Shown here: piece by piece, positions 1-11,667 of the stretch
Numbering within the stretch: the first letter of the stretch is position 1
How the letters are laid out: each line of letters opens with the position of its first letter
Source of the DNA: Paratinospora sagittata
Taxonomy: Eukaryota; Streptophyta; Magnoliopsida; Ranunculales; Menispermaceae
Reading direction: 5' to 3'
DNA: 64,000 bases
Assembly: GCA_035771175.1 (NCBI GenBank)
Contig: JAYMFD010000704.1
Coordinates: 1 to 64,000, forward strand
Position numbers and translations under genes: made by a program
Notes under the pieces: model-generated
Seen by the model: only the letters and a program-made list of their open reading frames with translations
What the model was told of the DNA's origin: nothing
The model's database searches: none

Positions 1-871
1 TGCATTGGGCAAACCCTTTTTGTTTGACTAACATAGAACTTGCATGTTGGAATCTATTTTTGGAATATTCTAATACCATTTCTAACTGGAAAATGTATAT
101 TGAATTTCATTATTAGTAATTTAGTACATGTTCAGCATAAATTTATATGTTAGTTGACTTGGGTATATACTTGAGAAAAATTTAATAATAAGAATTCACC
201 TCAAAGGTTCAAACTTCCCTTTGGGTTCTTTAATAGAAAAAATGGCATTAACCTGAAGGATGTCTAAACACAATTGATGAAGAGTGTAGATATTGGGCAA
301 TTTGAAAAGTCGAGAAGCTCCTAAGTAGTGTTTTTTTTGGAGAATGTCAAAACTGGTAAAGAATGGGGCAAGTATCCAAGGAAGCTTTTTATTTTGATTG
401 TTTCAGAATGTGTTGGGAAGTGGATAAGTATGTTGAATTGAAAAAATGGAAAAACAGGAAAGGAAGAAAATAGAGATGAATTCATTTGCTAGAGCTTAGG
501 GATGATGTCAATTGTTAGTAAAATCATAAACAGTGAGGTGGTTTTGCCATGTGAAACAAAGATGATGATTACATTAATGAGGAGTGACATGGTGTTAGTT
601 TAAGGAGTTAAATGAGCAAGAAAAATGCTGAGATTGACTTTGGGATCATAACAATGAAAAAAGACATAGATCTTCAATGTGATGGAGAAGACAACTATAG
701 AGAGAGATAAAGGAATAGGATTCATATATAAGATCTTGAATGGTTGGATGAGACTTTATGTTGATGCTTATGTTATCTAGGAGTCGACTACGTAACATAT
801 AGAGCGATGTTTGTGTTGATGTTTATACTCATATGGAGGACCATATGGCACCTTTCTTGGAAATTTGGAAT
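1..871. other. Non-coding stretch, no gene recognised
   Basis: AT-rich sequence without a convincing exon on either strand. If the PHD/GNAT gene starting in view at 7839 has upstream exons, this stretch may be its intron or 5' flank. I see no transposon ends here. Confidence 0.4.
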
Positions 872-1543
872 CAATGTTGGCAAGGCGTCAAGGCGATGAC
901 TAGGTGATTGGCCCCATCTAGGAGCGGCGGCGCCTAGGCATCACCTAGCCCTTGTAAATAATATTTATTAACAACCCCCTAAATAAAGTAACAATTAGTT
1001 TTATACATACAATCGTTGTATATAACATACATATTCCAGAATATAAGCATCAAATCTAGTGTTAGAAAAGATTATCTATATTTTACACTCTACAATTTTG
1101 TGTCCACAAATTAAAAACCCAAAAAACAATTCAAAAGCATATGAAAAGTTGGCATAGATTGAAAGTATAGCAATTTAAAGGGGCATGTTTGATGTAATAC
1201 TTACAATATAAAAAGAAAAACATTTTTAGTAATATAGCAAAAAATAAAATTTAAAAATAATAATTAGAAAATAGAAGAAAAGAAAAAAGATACCTTGCAT
1301 GATGGAAATATAAGTATAGTACTAGAATTAAAAGTTATGCTAATGTTGAAGCTATACTAAACATGTATGTAGTGATATGAAGAAAAACAACCTTACGCTT
1401 TATGTATTTACACAGACCCACTTAAACTTTAAAAAAAATTCAAAGAGCCCCATTGCATGTCTTAAGAATGGCCTAGGCGAATTAGTTGCAAATGGTGTAA
1501 GCAATGGACTAGTCGTTGCCTAGGCGTAGCCTTAATAACACTG
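872..1543. mobile_element. hAT-like non-autonomous DNA transposon (MITE)
   Basis: Both ends carry related inverted termini: CAATGTTGGCAAGGC on the left and, read on the other strand, CAGTGTTATTAAGGC on the right. GC-rich subterminal segments rich in GGCGCCTAGGC-type words sit just inside each end, and the interior is AT-rich and non-coding. The 8 bp on each side (TTTGGAAT and CTTGAGAT) match at only five positions, so any target duplication is decayed. The class call rests on the termini and size (672 bp). Confidence 0.5.
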
Positions 1544-1663
1544 CTTGAGATGGACTGAAGGTTGGATTTTGTGACCTTGGTTTGCATTGAAATTTGAAAG
1601 ATTGAGTCTATAGTGCCTATAATTCATACCAAGAGTGAAAGGAAGGAGTTGATCTCATTTAAC

Positions 1664-1912
1664 TGTTAAAGGTATTAGGTGGCCACTTAAAATCAACAGA
1701 TTTTATGTTTTGTATAGCTTTGACAACTATCTTCTATATTTGTAAATCTTTTGTTTTCTTTAATTAGGATATACTAGCTGTAGGTCAAATCTGTATATGG
1801 TAGCTTAGCTATTTTAAGGGCTGAAGATTAGATTGTATTTTTTTTATATATAATGGGAATTCTCCACTGAGGGAACACACACTTTGTTGCCGAAAGTTCT
1901 CTAAGTTTTACA
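1664..1912 (+). repeat. 5' LTR of decayed Ty1-copia element
   Basis: Begins TGTTAAAGG and ends TTTTACA directly before the primer-binding site. The right edge is firm because of the adjacent PBS; the left edge is inferred from the TG start. No second copy is present, because the 3' part of the element is lost. Confidence 0.5.
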
Positions 1913-1925
1913 TGGTATCAGAGCC
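1913..1925 (+). other. Primer-binding site (initiator tRNA-Met type)
   Basis: TGGTATCAGAGCC is the usual plant Ty1-copia minus-strand primer site, complementary to the 3' region of initiator tRNA-Met. It fixes the orientation (+) and the LTR edge of the relic. Confidence 0.85.
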
Positions 1926-4030
1926 TTAGTTCAAGAATTCTCACGTACATCTTGTCCTCTTGTTCAACTCAGCCCTAGTTCAACCCTTTGTTCTTGGTTA
2001 TTCTTGATCAAGTTATCTCAGCCTCATGTCTTCATACAAGTATGATGCCTTCTCGATTCACTTTAATGGCAAAAACTGCTCAGCCTTGGCATTCCACTTC
2101 AAGATATTTGTCAAAGGTAAGGATCTATGGGGCCATGTATGTAGATGGCAACAATCTTGCTCTTGACAAAAACAAGGATAAGGATGGGCACGCCAAGTGG
2201 GAGGTCAAGGATGATCAAATCATGGTGTGGATCCTAGGATTTGTTGAATCCAACATCGCTTGAACCTTCGACCTTTCAAGACTGCAGTCGAGATGTGGAC
2301 TTACCTGAAGAAGCTCTACAGTCAGCATAACATTGCTCGTTGGTTCCAGCTTGAACATGAATTAGCCATTCTTCAACAGGGAGGGCAGTCTATCTATCTT
2401 TGAATTTTACTCTAGTTTCATGAATATCTGGGCTGAATATACTGATATAGTCTATGCTACCTTACCTCCCGGAGGTCTTAGTTCTGTTCAATCTGTTCAT
2501 GAAACTACTAAGCAGGATCAATTTCTTATGAAACTGAGATCTAAATTTGAAGGCACCAAGTCTAACCTTATGAACTGAGATCCTGTCCCCTCTTTGGATG
2601 CATGCCTTAATGATTTGTTTCGTGAGGAGCATCGCCTTCTCACTCAAACCACCATGGAACAACAAAGATCCACCTATGTTCTTGTGGCATATGCAGCACA
2701 AGGAAGCCAAAACGAAATCTATTCAGTGTTTTTGTTACAAATGATTTGGTCATTAAGCTTCAAACTGTCTCAAAAATTTCTGCAATTACTGCAAAAGGGT
2801 GGCTATATTATCAAGGAATATCCTACCAGACCCCCAAAGAAATCTACAACGACATATACTACATCGGTTGGATCTTCTAGTACTAGTGGTTCTGTGGATG
2901 CATCACATTTGACACAAAATGCTCCTGTTCCTATTCAATCCGTGACCCCTGAAATGATTCGACAAATGATCATTTATGCATTCTCTGCTTTAGGACTCTC
3001 AGGTAAACCCTTCTCCACATAATCTCCTTGGTACTTTGATTCCGCGGCTTCCAATCATATGACAAACAATGCTCATTTCCTTACCAATGTAAACAAATAT
3101 TCTGGAAATCTCAAGATTTATACTGCTGATGGGACCCAATTACCTATCATAGCCACTTGTGATATTTCTTCCTCTCTAACTGATGTCTTTGTCTCTCCTG
3201 GTCTTGCCACTAATCTTGTTTCTGTCGGTCAGTTAGTTGACAATGATTGTAAGTAAATCTGGTTGTGTTGTGCAGGATCAACAATCAGGGAAGATGATTT
3301 CAAGGGGACCTAAAGTAGGACGTCTTTTTCCTATCCAACTTCCTTTGTCTCCATGTTTTTCCTTTCCCCTTGTCACTTGTAATTATGCTTTTGTTGATTA
3401 CCGAGCATGGCATAAACGTCTCAGACATCCGAACTCTAATGTACTTCATGATTTGCTAAAATCTGGTTTACTTGGGAATAAAGAGTCATCATCTCTTTGT
3501 GTTGTTCAATTTCATTGCAATTCTTGTAGACTTGGCAAAAGTAAAACTTTGCCATTTCCCACTCACCCAGCAAATGTAGTCCAACTTTTGATTTAATACA
3601 TAGTGATTTGTGGGGTATGGCACTAGTTAATTACGAGTATTTCGTCACTTTTATTGACGACTATAGTCGTTTCACATGGATTTATTTTTTGCATTCTAAA
3701 GAAGAAGTATTTTCTCTTTTCAAGTTTTTTCATGCATATATTCAGACTCAATTTTCTGCCAAAATCAAAATTCTTCGCTCTAATGATGGGGGCGAGTACA
3801 TGTCTCACTTATTTTAGGAATTTTTGCAAACGAATGGCATAATCTCTCAAAGGTTTTGTCGTTCAACTTTACAACAAAATGGGGTAGCTAAAAGAAAGAA
3901 CCATCACCTTCTCGATGTTGTCCGCACTCTTTTATTAGAGTCATCTGTGCCCTCTCGGTTTCGGTGTGAAGCTCTCTCCACTGCAGTCCACCTCATTATC
4001 CGATTGCCCTCTAACTCCCCTACAAATAAG
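1926..4030 (+). pseudogene. Decayed Ty1-copia gag-pol, truncated in integrase
   Basis: Pieces of a copia polyprotein lie in order but in shifting frames with stops. A gag-like segment lies at about 1988-3020 and a protease-like segment near 3030-3250 (YFDSAASNHM, with the usual DSG changed to DSA). A GAG-pre-integrase segment follows at 3240-3596 (AWHKRLRHPN). An integrase core lies at 3608-4030 (FIDDYSRFTWIY, then RSNDGGEY and QNGVAKRKN). The element stops inside integrase where minus-strand LINE sequence begins; reverse transcriptase, RNase H and 3' LTR are missing. Dead relic. Confidence 0.8.
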
Positions 4031-5817
4031 TTTCTTCTAAAATGAAAGTTCCATGACGGGGGGTTAGAAAGGGTATTGGGAGAAGGGGAGAGGAAGGAAC
4101 GATTAAGAGCATTATGAAGACTGGATAGCTGGTATAAGCATGGAAAGGAGTGAGCATGGGAAGAATTGTTGATCCAATTGTCCTCCCAAAATCTAAAGTC
4201 ACCTCCATCACCCACATCTAGGGGTGTAACCAAACTCGACCATTTTAGGTCGGGTTATTTTTTTACTAACCTGGCATGGTCGGGTCAAGTCTCGGGTCTT
4301 GCTTAAATTTTGTCGGGTCAACCCAACCACCTATGTAAACATATGCAAAAAACATATATAAATATTTAATAGCATTTTTATGAGTATGCATAAAAATTCT
4401 ACTTTATGGGGCCTCATATTTAAGTAGGTCCCAACGGCCACAATCTCTTAGAAGTTGTTGATGGGTTAGACAATTGAAGAAGTTGAGGAGAAGAGCAATT
4501 TATAGAAGAGGAATGACTTAGTTCCTTCTCCATATTAATCCCATGTGGGACTTAAAAAAGTAGGTTTCTCACTTCAATCAAGTTAAAAAAACGCATCAAC
4601 ATAAAGTATAAATCACAACATATATAGTTGAATATGTTATTTATATGTTGGGTAAGATATATTCTTCAGTTATTATATATAAAACCAACTAGGGGTCATT
4701 TGAAACAATATAAAATTGTTGTAGGGGAGGTGCATCTAATTATAGGATGGATAGTATTTGTCTAATTACACAAGTGTATGATAATTGGGCAATTCATCAA
4801 ATTGACTAATTGAAAAATGAGATCAATTTTGGAAGCAATAAAACCATATTATAATTAAACCCTATTCATCTAACGATAATTTGAAAATTAATTTACCAAA
4901 GTAAATTTCATAGTTTAAAAATGTAACAATCATGTTCATTATCTAGCTAGGTAGACTAAAAGGGCTAACTTTTAATCATGTAAACTATAAATGTAATAAT
5001 GACGCTTAAAAATATTTTATTTTAAATTAAAAAAACCATATGGGTAATAAAATTTGTCAACTTCTATGGTCTAACCAAATGTAGACTAAAAAGATTTTGA
5101 AAACATGCATGTTACCTAAGTAAAAGGATGGGAATATGATATACATACTCTTTAATTTGACTGGGGCCTCTACAATGACTACAAATGTAGAAGATGTTTA
5201 ACCAATTATATATAACCCATCTCATTGAGTTGATTAATTAGTTCCTTACTAATAAAGAAAAAATATTACTAATAAAGAAAAAACATTTATTAATGATGCC
5301 GAAGTATATAACGTAGTTTTTAGTTAACAAATTTTTTTTAGCAATTCTTATGTATATATAGTATTATAAGTTTTTTGTATTTTTCATAGTTATATATAAA
5401 AAAGTAATATGAGATGAGAGTTGAAAAGAATGAAGGGTCTAAGTAGATAAATATTTGTATGTAAGATTTATTCAAAATAGAAATAGGAATGAAGGGATAT
5501 AATCTTACATATATCATACAAACAAATTATTGTTAAGAGTATTATACATAAGAATAATATATAAGCTTTTACCTTTTGGGTTCCTTATTCGTTGAAACCC
5601 AATATTCTTCACACCCTTGTTAAGAGTAAAAAAAAAGTTTCTCATATGTTATGACTAAGTATAGACATATATAATATAATATGTTATAATAATATAATTA
5701 AATGATAGAATCTCATATACATATATAATAACTATAATAAATATATGTATATAATATAATGTGTGTGTGTATATATATTTCTATAAAATAATATTATATA
5801 GTCTTGTATGTCTAGAT

Positions 5818-5863
<46 letters not shown>

Positions 5864-5946
5864 TTAATAAAATATATAGGTTAAGAAGGAATAAGAAAGA
5901 GAGGAAAGGAGGAAGGAGAGAAGGAGAGAGAGAGGAAGAGAGTGAC

Positions 5947-5995
<49 letters not shown>

Positions 5996-7510
5996 GTCAG
6001 AGGGAAGAGAGAAGGAAAAGGAGGGAATAGGGGGAGGGTTTCCCCCTCCTTTTTTTAGTCCCACATTAGAATTCTTGAGGGAGGAGGCAAGTGCTACTCC
6101 TATAAAACCCATCTCTCCTTCTCATTTCTCATTCAAATCACCCCATGGGTGTGGGGTTTCCATGCAACTTGCAAGGAAACCTCTTGGGGCCTTTGCTTAG
6201 CAAAGAAGCCCCTAGAGAAAAATTAAAAAAAATATGTTTGGTTTTGTTGTTATTTTTACTTTTGTGTAGTTTGATTTTTTTGTTTATTTATATTTTTGGG
6301 GATATATTTTGTTAATTTTATTTTTATAATTTGTTTTACGTTATCTATGTTTTATTTTTTTTATAGTTTTTTTGAGCAGTTTTTATTAATTTAATAGTTT
6401 TAATTTTTTTAAAATTTGATGGGCGTTTGGCTTTTTTTAATTTGATGACCCGACTCACCTGCCTGACCAACGAGTCGATTGGGTTTAATCCTTAAAATTT
6501 TAAGGTCTGGTTAAAGTCAGGTGAATTTTTTTTTTCCACTCGACAAGGTTTGGTCTGGCTGGGTTTTTGGTCTAACCCGACCTGATTACAACCCTACACA
6601 CATCTAAAGTGACAAATTCCAAGAAAAATGGAGCAAGTGAAAGCAATGTACTTCCAAGGGCTACAATACGTACATTTCTTACCAATACGACCCCCCCACT
6701 TAGCCATAAGATCACCATTTAAATTGGAAATGACTTGTGCCCATAGTGAATGTCTCTCGTTAGCAAACCGCAACAACCACTTGGCATTGAGAGCCATATT
6801 TCTGCTAGTAATGTTCCCTATACCCAAGCCTCCTTGATCCAGCAGGCCTTGCACCATCTTCCAATTTACAAGGTTAAAACCATCATCGCTATCCACCCTT
6901 TTCCAGAAGAAAAACCTTTTTTTTTTTTTTTTTTTTTTTGCAGTTTCCAAGGCAATTCTTCTAGGTATCTTGAAAAAAGACACATAGTATGTGGGAAGTG
7001 CCATAAGAAATGAGCGGATTAGCGCAAGTCTGCCACCCCCTCAAAAGAAAATGTCTCTTTCACCCCTCCAACCTCTTTGAAAGTTGTACCACAACTTGAT
7101 CCCAAAAAGATATTGATAGCTGGTTGCCTCCTAGTGGTAATCCTAAATATTTTAATGGTCATTCGCCTACAGAGCACCCGTGCCATTGGCTAGGCTAACC
7201 AAAGGAGCAGATTCTGTTCAAAATTAATCCCCACCATTTGACCTTTTTCCATGTTAACCTTCAACCCTAAAATCATACAATAGCATTTAAGGATTTGAAT
7301 GACCTCCAACACATTATTCTCTAATCCATGCAAACTAAATCCATGCAAACAAAAAAGGGTGTCGTCGACAAAATGTAGGTGAGATATTTCCACTCCTATC
7401 ATCCCTTAAAAAAGATCTGCAAGTTCTTCCTTAACAGCCTTGTGTTGCATCTCCAACTCCCTTGACCAGTTACTCGATTCTTCCAACTTGTCCAACCTCA
7501 CTTTCTTGTA
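4025..7510 (-). mobile_element. L1-type LINE relic, internally deleted and split by a hAT element
   Basis: Read on the minus strand, about 7510-7420 encodes the linker after the endonuclease (LDKLEESSNWSREL, closely like the LINE at 59145). It jumps by deletion to the reverse-transcriptase active-site block at 7402-7190 (HLHFVDDTLFC). The RT C-terminal region follows at 7010-6600 (QGGLGIGNITSRNMALNAKW). After the hAT insertion it resumes at 4215-4030 (GDGGDFRFWEDNW, SWNFHFRRNL). A run of about 20 T residues at 6918 interrupts it. Endonuclease and the 3' zinc-knuckle region are absent. It abuts the copia relic near 4030. Confidence 0.8.
4219..6596. mobile_element. Non-autonomous hAT-type transposon inserted in the LINE
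   Basis: Left terminus TAGGGGTGTAACC and right terminus, on the opposite strand, TAGGGTTGTAATC, followed on both sides by related GGTCGGGTT-type subterminal words. Flanking 8-mers are CCCACATC and CACACATC (7 of 8), as expected for a hAT target duplication. LINE coding sequence continues on both sides. The interior (2378 bp) has no transposase; it holds (TA)n at 5821-5859 and (GA)n at about 5949-5992. Confidence 0.75.
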
Positions 7511-7838
7511 CTTATTATCATCTTTATTTATCTAGTATGTTTATTTAGTTTCTAGAAAATAAAAAGATCAAGAGCTAAATTGGTAAGGGGCTTAATTGAA
7601 CTTTTCTATTTTCTGCAACTTATGTCAAAGCTCAAAAGTAAATTCAAATTAGAATTTGTTGTCTGTTTTTCTGATGTTTGAAGATTTGCTCTTTCTGAAA
7701 AAATTGTTGAGACCCCCTAGTTCCTTATATGCTTTGCACCTCTTATTTGCTTTTCAATATGCTTCTGTTCATGGGCTACTCGTAAAAATTTTGAAGCCAA
7801 TTTATGAGTATTCTGACAGCATGTTTTGGTTATTCCAG
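7511..7838 (+). other. Intron or 5' flank of PHD/GNAT gene
   Basis: AT-rich sequence between the LINE relic and the first visible exon, ending in a pyrimidine-rich tract and TTATTCCAG acceptor. No initiator exon is visible, so it is probably the tail of a large intron reaching upstream through the transposon nest. Confidence 0.5.
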
Positions 7839-10800
7839 AGTGTCAAGGTCATCATTAACTCAAAAGCCCTCCAGCAGTGATTCGAAGTCTGCAACACCAA
7901 CACCACAAAATAAGAGTAGTAAAGGAAAGCTAACAAGAAAGTAGGTTCTAGGTTCTTTGTTTGACTTAATTTCTTATCATTATTAACTGCTTGTACTTTT
8001 TAGTTGCTCTGTTTGGGAAAGCAACTTAATCTTTCTTATTTTTGGATTTAAATTTTAAGGGATTTGCGGTTGCATAAGTTGGTGTTTGAAGAAGATGGAT
8101 TACCTGATGGAACTGAACTAGCATATTATATTCGGGGGCAGGTTGTTGCAATTAAGATGATCCCTAACATGCCCTTTTCTATCAAACCTTTTTTATATGT
8201 TTCTTTTGATGATTAATACGTAATTCATTTCATGCAGAAACTCCTTGAGGGTTATAAAAAGGGTTTTGGTATATTTTGTCGTTGCTGCAATTCTGAGGTA
8301 TTTGATTACTTCCTAGCTACTTGTTGCTTATTTATTGAATAGTTCTTCAAATATACTTATCTGTGAGCAGGTTAGCCCGTCACAGTTTGAAGCTCATGCT
8401 GGCTGGTCTTCTCGACGGAAACCGTGGGTTTTTATTTGAAATGTTTATTTACTCTGTTATTCCCAACTTCTCTATTTTTATTTAAAATTTGACGTCTTTG
8501 TTTTCATTTTTCAGTTATTTAAACATTTACACATCCAATGGGGTTTCACTTCATGAATTATCAGTTTCTCTATCAAGAGGTCGGAATTTATCTGCTAAAG
8601 ACAATGATGACCTCTGCAGTATGTGTGCAGACTTTGGGGATCTTTTGCTTTGTGATGGATGTCCCAGGGCCTTTCACCAAGGTATGCAACACCCCAGTAA
8701 TCAGTTCATGTATTTTGCACCACCCTTTTTGTTTTCTTGGTTGCTCCAATTACTTGAAGTTGTTTTTTTTTTTTTTTTACTTATGTAAATTTATGAAATA
8801 TTGTGTTAGCTTTAGTAAGGAGCATAAAGTGTGAGAAAAGGAACACTAATTCTGAACTCAACTCAATGGAATCTTTTTTCATTTACTTGGGGTTGGTAAA
8901 AAGGAATGCTAATTGATATTTTGAATACAAGTGTTGACATTGTCCTATATGATTCAAGCCAATGGGGGTAAAGCTTGAGTAATAAGAGTTAATCAATCCT
9001 AAACCATTGCATGTTCCTATTTTCCACTTGACAATGTACTGTACTTGTTCTCTTAATGTAGTATTTGCTGCTCTTTCTATTAACTGCTTCCAAATGATCT
9101 TTGGACAAGCGAATGACTTTTCTGTTCAGATTTACTGATTTGTTCTTTGCATCAGCTATTCCTGCTTTAGATTTCACATGCATATTCATTTGTCCGTTGC
9201 AGATTGTGTGGGTCTAGCTAGTATTCCTACTGGCAAATGGTATTGTCCGTATTGCTTAATTATGTATCAGAGGGAAAAATCCTGTGAGTATAATGCCAAT
9301 GCAAAAGCAGCAGGGAGGGTTGCAGGGGTTGATCCCATAGAACAGATAACCAAAAGATGCATTCGTATAGTTGAAACTACTGAGACTGAAGTTGGTGGAT
9401 GTGTACTTTGCAGGTGGGGAAAACTTTTCTAGCTGAAATTATTAACTAAAGTTTTGATTAGAATAGAAGCTTTAATAACAGTTATTGCTTATGCTTTCTG
9501 CTGATTTTGAGTGTAGATCCCATGGTTTCTCCAGATCTGGGTTTGGTCCACGCACAGTAATTCTTTGTGATCAGGTCTGCTCTCTCTCTCTTTCATTTGG
9601 GTTCCGCTGCCCATTTCTTTCTTGTTGGAATTCTTGATTTGTGAAATGCTTACTTTTTTCTGAGTTTGAAACTTATTATTGCTCAAATTCCTACTTAACT
9701 GATTTCTGCTCTTGTTGTAGTGTGAAAAGGAATTTCATGTTGGCTGTTTGAAGGATCACACTATGGCTGATCTAAAGGTGTGACTATTGATAGTCTTCTG
9801 TCTTCTTCTCCTTTGTTTTTATTTTTAAATTTTTTTTTAATTTCGTTCTGCTATTATCTCAGAATTTATTTCTACTTTTAAGATATCAACTCTACCTTAA
9901 TGACAGGAATTACCACAAGGGAAATGGTTTTGTTGCACAGATTGCAATAGGATCCACACTGTTTTGCAGAAATTGGTTTTTAATGGATCAGAAAAGCTAC
10001 CAGACTCTTTGTCAAATGTTATAAAGGAAAAATATGATGGAAATGATTCTGGCAAGGATGCTGATCTAGATGTGAGATGGAGTCTTATTAGTGGGAAAAT
10101 TGCTTCTAATAATAACAAAGACTTGCTTTCTAAGGCTGTGGCTATCTTTCATGTAAGTAGTGCGCCCATTAATGTATTTTTGTTCTTTGATTGGCATTTC
10201 TTTCCTGCTATAGTTACATCTTAGACAAGCAGTTAGACGTAATTGTTGTATTTGGTAAGAGAAATTTTATTGATTCATTGAAGAATCAAGGAAAAAGAAA
10301 ATGAAGGAGTTCCAACAAAGTTACAAAGGCAAAGTAACTACTGTTATTAACAAAAAATATAAGTAGTGATTAAGCCGAAGTACACTTTGATAAGGAAAAC
10401 ATGGGCTCAATAAAAGAGAAATCAGATGGACCTAAACAGAATTTCCTGGAGATATCAATAAGCTAGATCCTCGCTGTGAGCCATGCCATATGCCATTCGA
10501 GAAATTTATATGAGAAACGGATCCAGATTTTTTTTTTTTTTTGATTTACAGTTTGTGTCTTACAGCAATTTTCTTTAGCTCTCTATCCATCTTAACTCTT
10601 AAGGTATCATTTCTAAGATATCTGCAGGGCAGGCTTCTGCTAATTTTATTGACCCTACAAACATGTAAATTATAATGGTTCTTCAATGATGTGATCTATT
10701 TATCCATGAATTTTTGAACATTTGAAAATATTGAATAAAGCAAAATAGTAAGGGCCTGTCTCAGTTCATTATTCAAAATCAACATTCAAGAATAAAATTT

Positions 10801-11601
10801 AGTAATAGTTTGAGAGTTTTCTTTCAAAACCAAAAATCTAACAAAACAACTTCTTGTCATTTTTTTTTTTAATTTCCTTCACAAATTTTGAAGTTGGATT
10901 GAAGAACTGTTTTTGAGTTTCAAAGAAAACCTAATCTAACCTTTATTTGAGGAGTCTTTGCTTTCAAACAGAAACAAAAAGGTTTGAATCCTATACCAAA
11001 CGGCAAACGGTAGTTTACTTGCTCCGGTGTAGGAAGAATCAATAGATTTTGAGAACTGTTTCCAATCAATACTTTTGGATTTATATACTAGAAGGGTCAT
11101 GATACTGCTAGGATTAATATTGGAGTGGAATAGAAATTGGATTTGGTTTATGTATGGATAGATTTATTGTTGTTGTGTTGGATTTGTTCTTGTTGTGTTG
11201 GAAGTAATACTGGTACTTCCTCCTTGCTGTTTTCTATAATAAAATTCTTGCTTCTTCTCAAAAAAGAAAAATGATACTGCTAGGATTTAATTAGCTGTCA
11301 GTTCCAATTCTTATGTGAAAGTGAACTTTGTATTTTTATGTAAGTTGTTGATAGTGTAGAAGTGTAAAGTAAAGCATATAAAGTCAGTTGCAAAGGATGT
11401 CGAATTGATTAAAAGGTAAGCTGCACTGATTAAAGTCAAGAATCCACTTACCAGGAAAAAAAAAAAAAAAAGTCAAGAAGCTATGTCATTTTTATTGAAG
11501 TAGTTAGATCGATTAAATTTCTGATGGATCGATTATCTTTAGTTTTCTCTAACTATAAACATCACTAAGTTTTTTTTGTTGGGGTCAACTTCTGCTCTCA
11601 A

Positions 11602-11667
<66 letters not shown>

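Noticed and set aside
3904..4233. Single 109-codon minus-strand gene
   Set aside because: It crosses the LINE/copia junction; only the LINE part (GDGGDFRFWEDNW) is meaningful.
5864..6112. Minus-strand frame of 82 codons with a Ser-Leu run
   Set aside because: Product of the (GA)n microsatellite inside the hAT element.
10741..11010. MITE with GGGCCTGT.../...CAAACGG ends
   Set aside because: The ends match only weakly as inverted repeats and no target duplication was found; left as a possibility within the intron entry.
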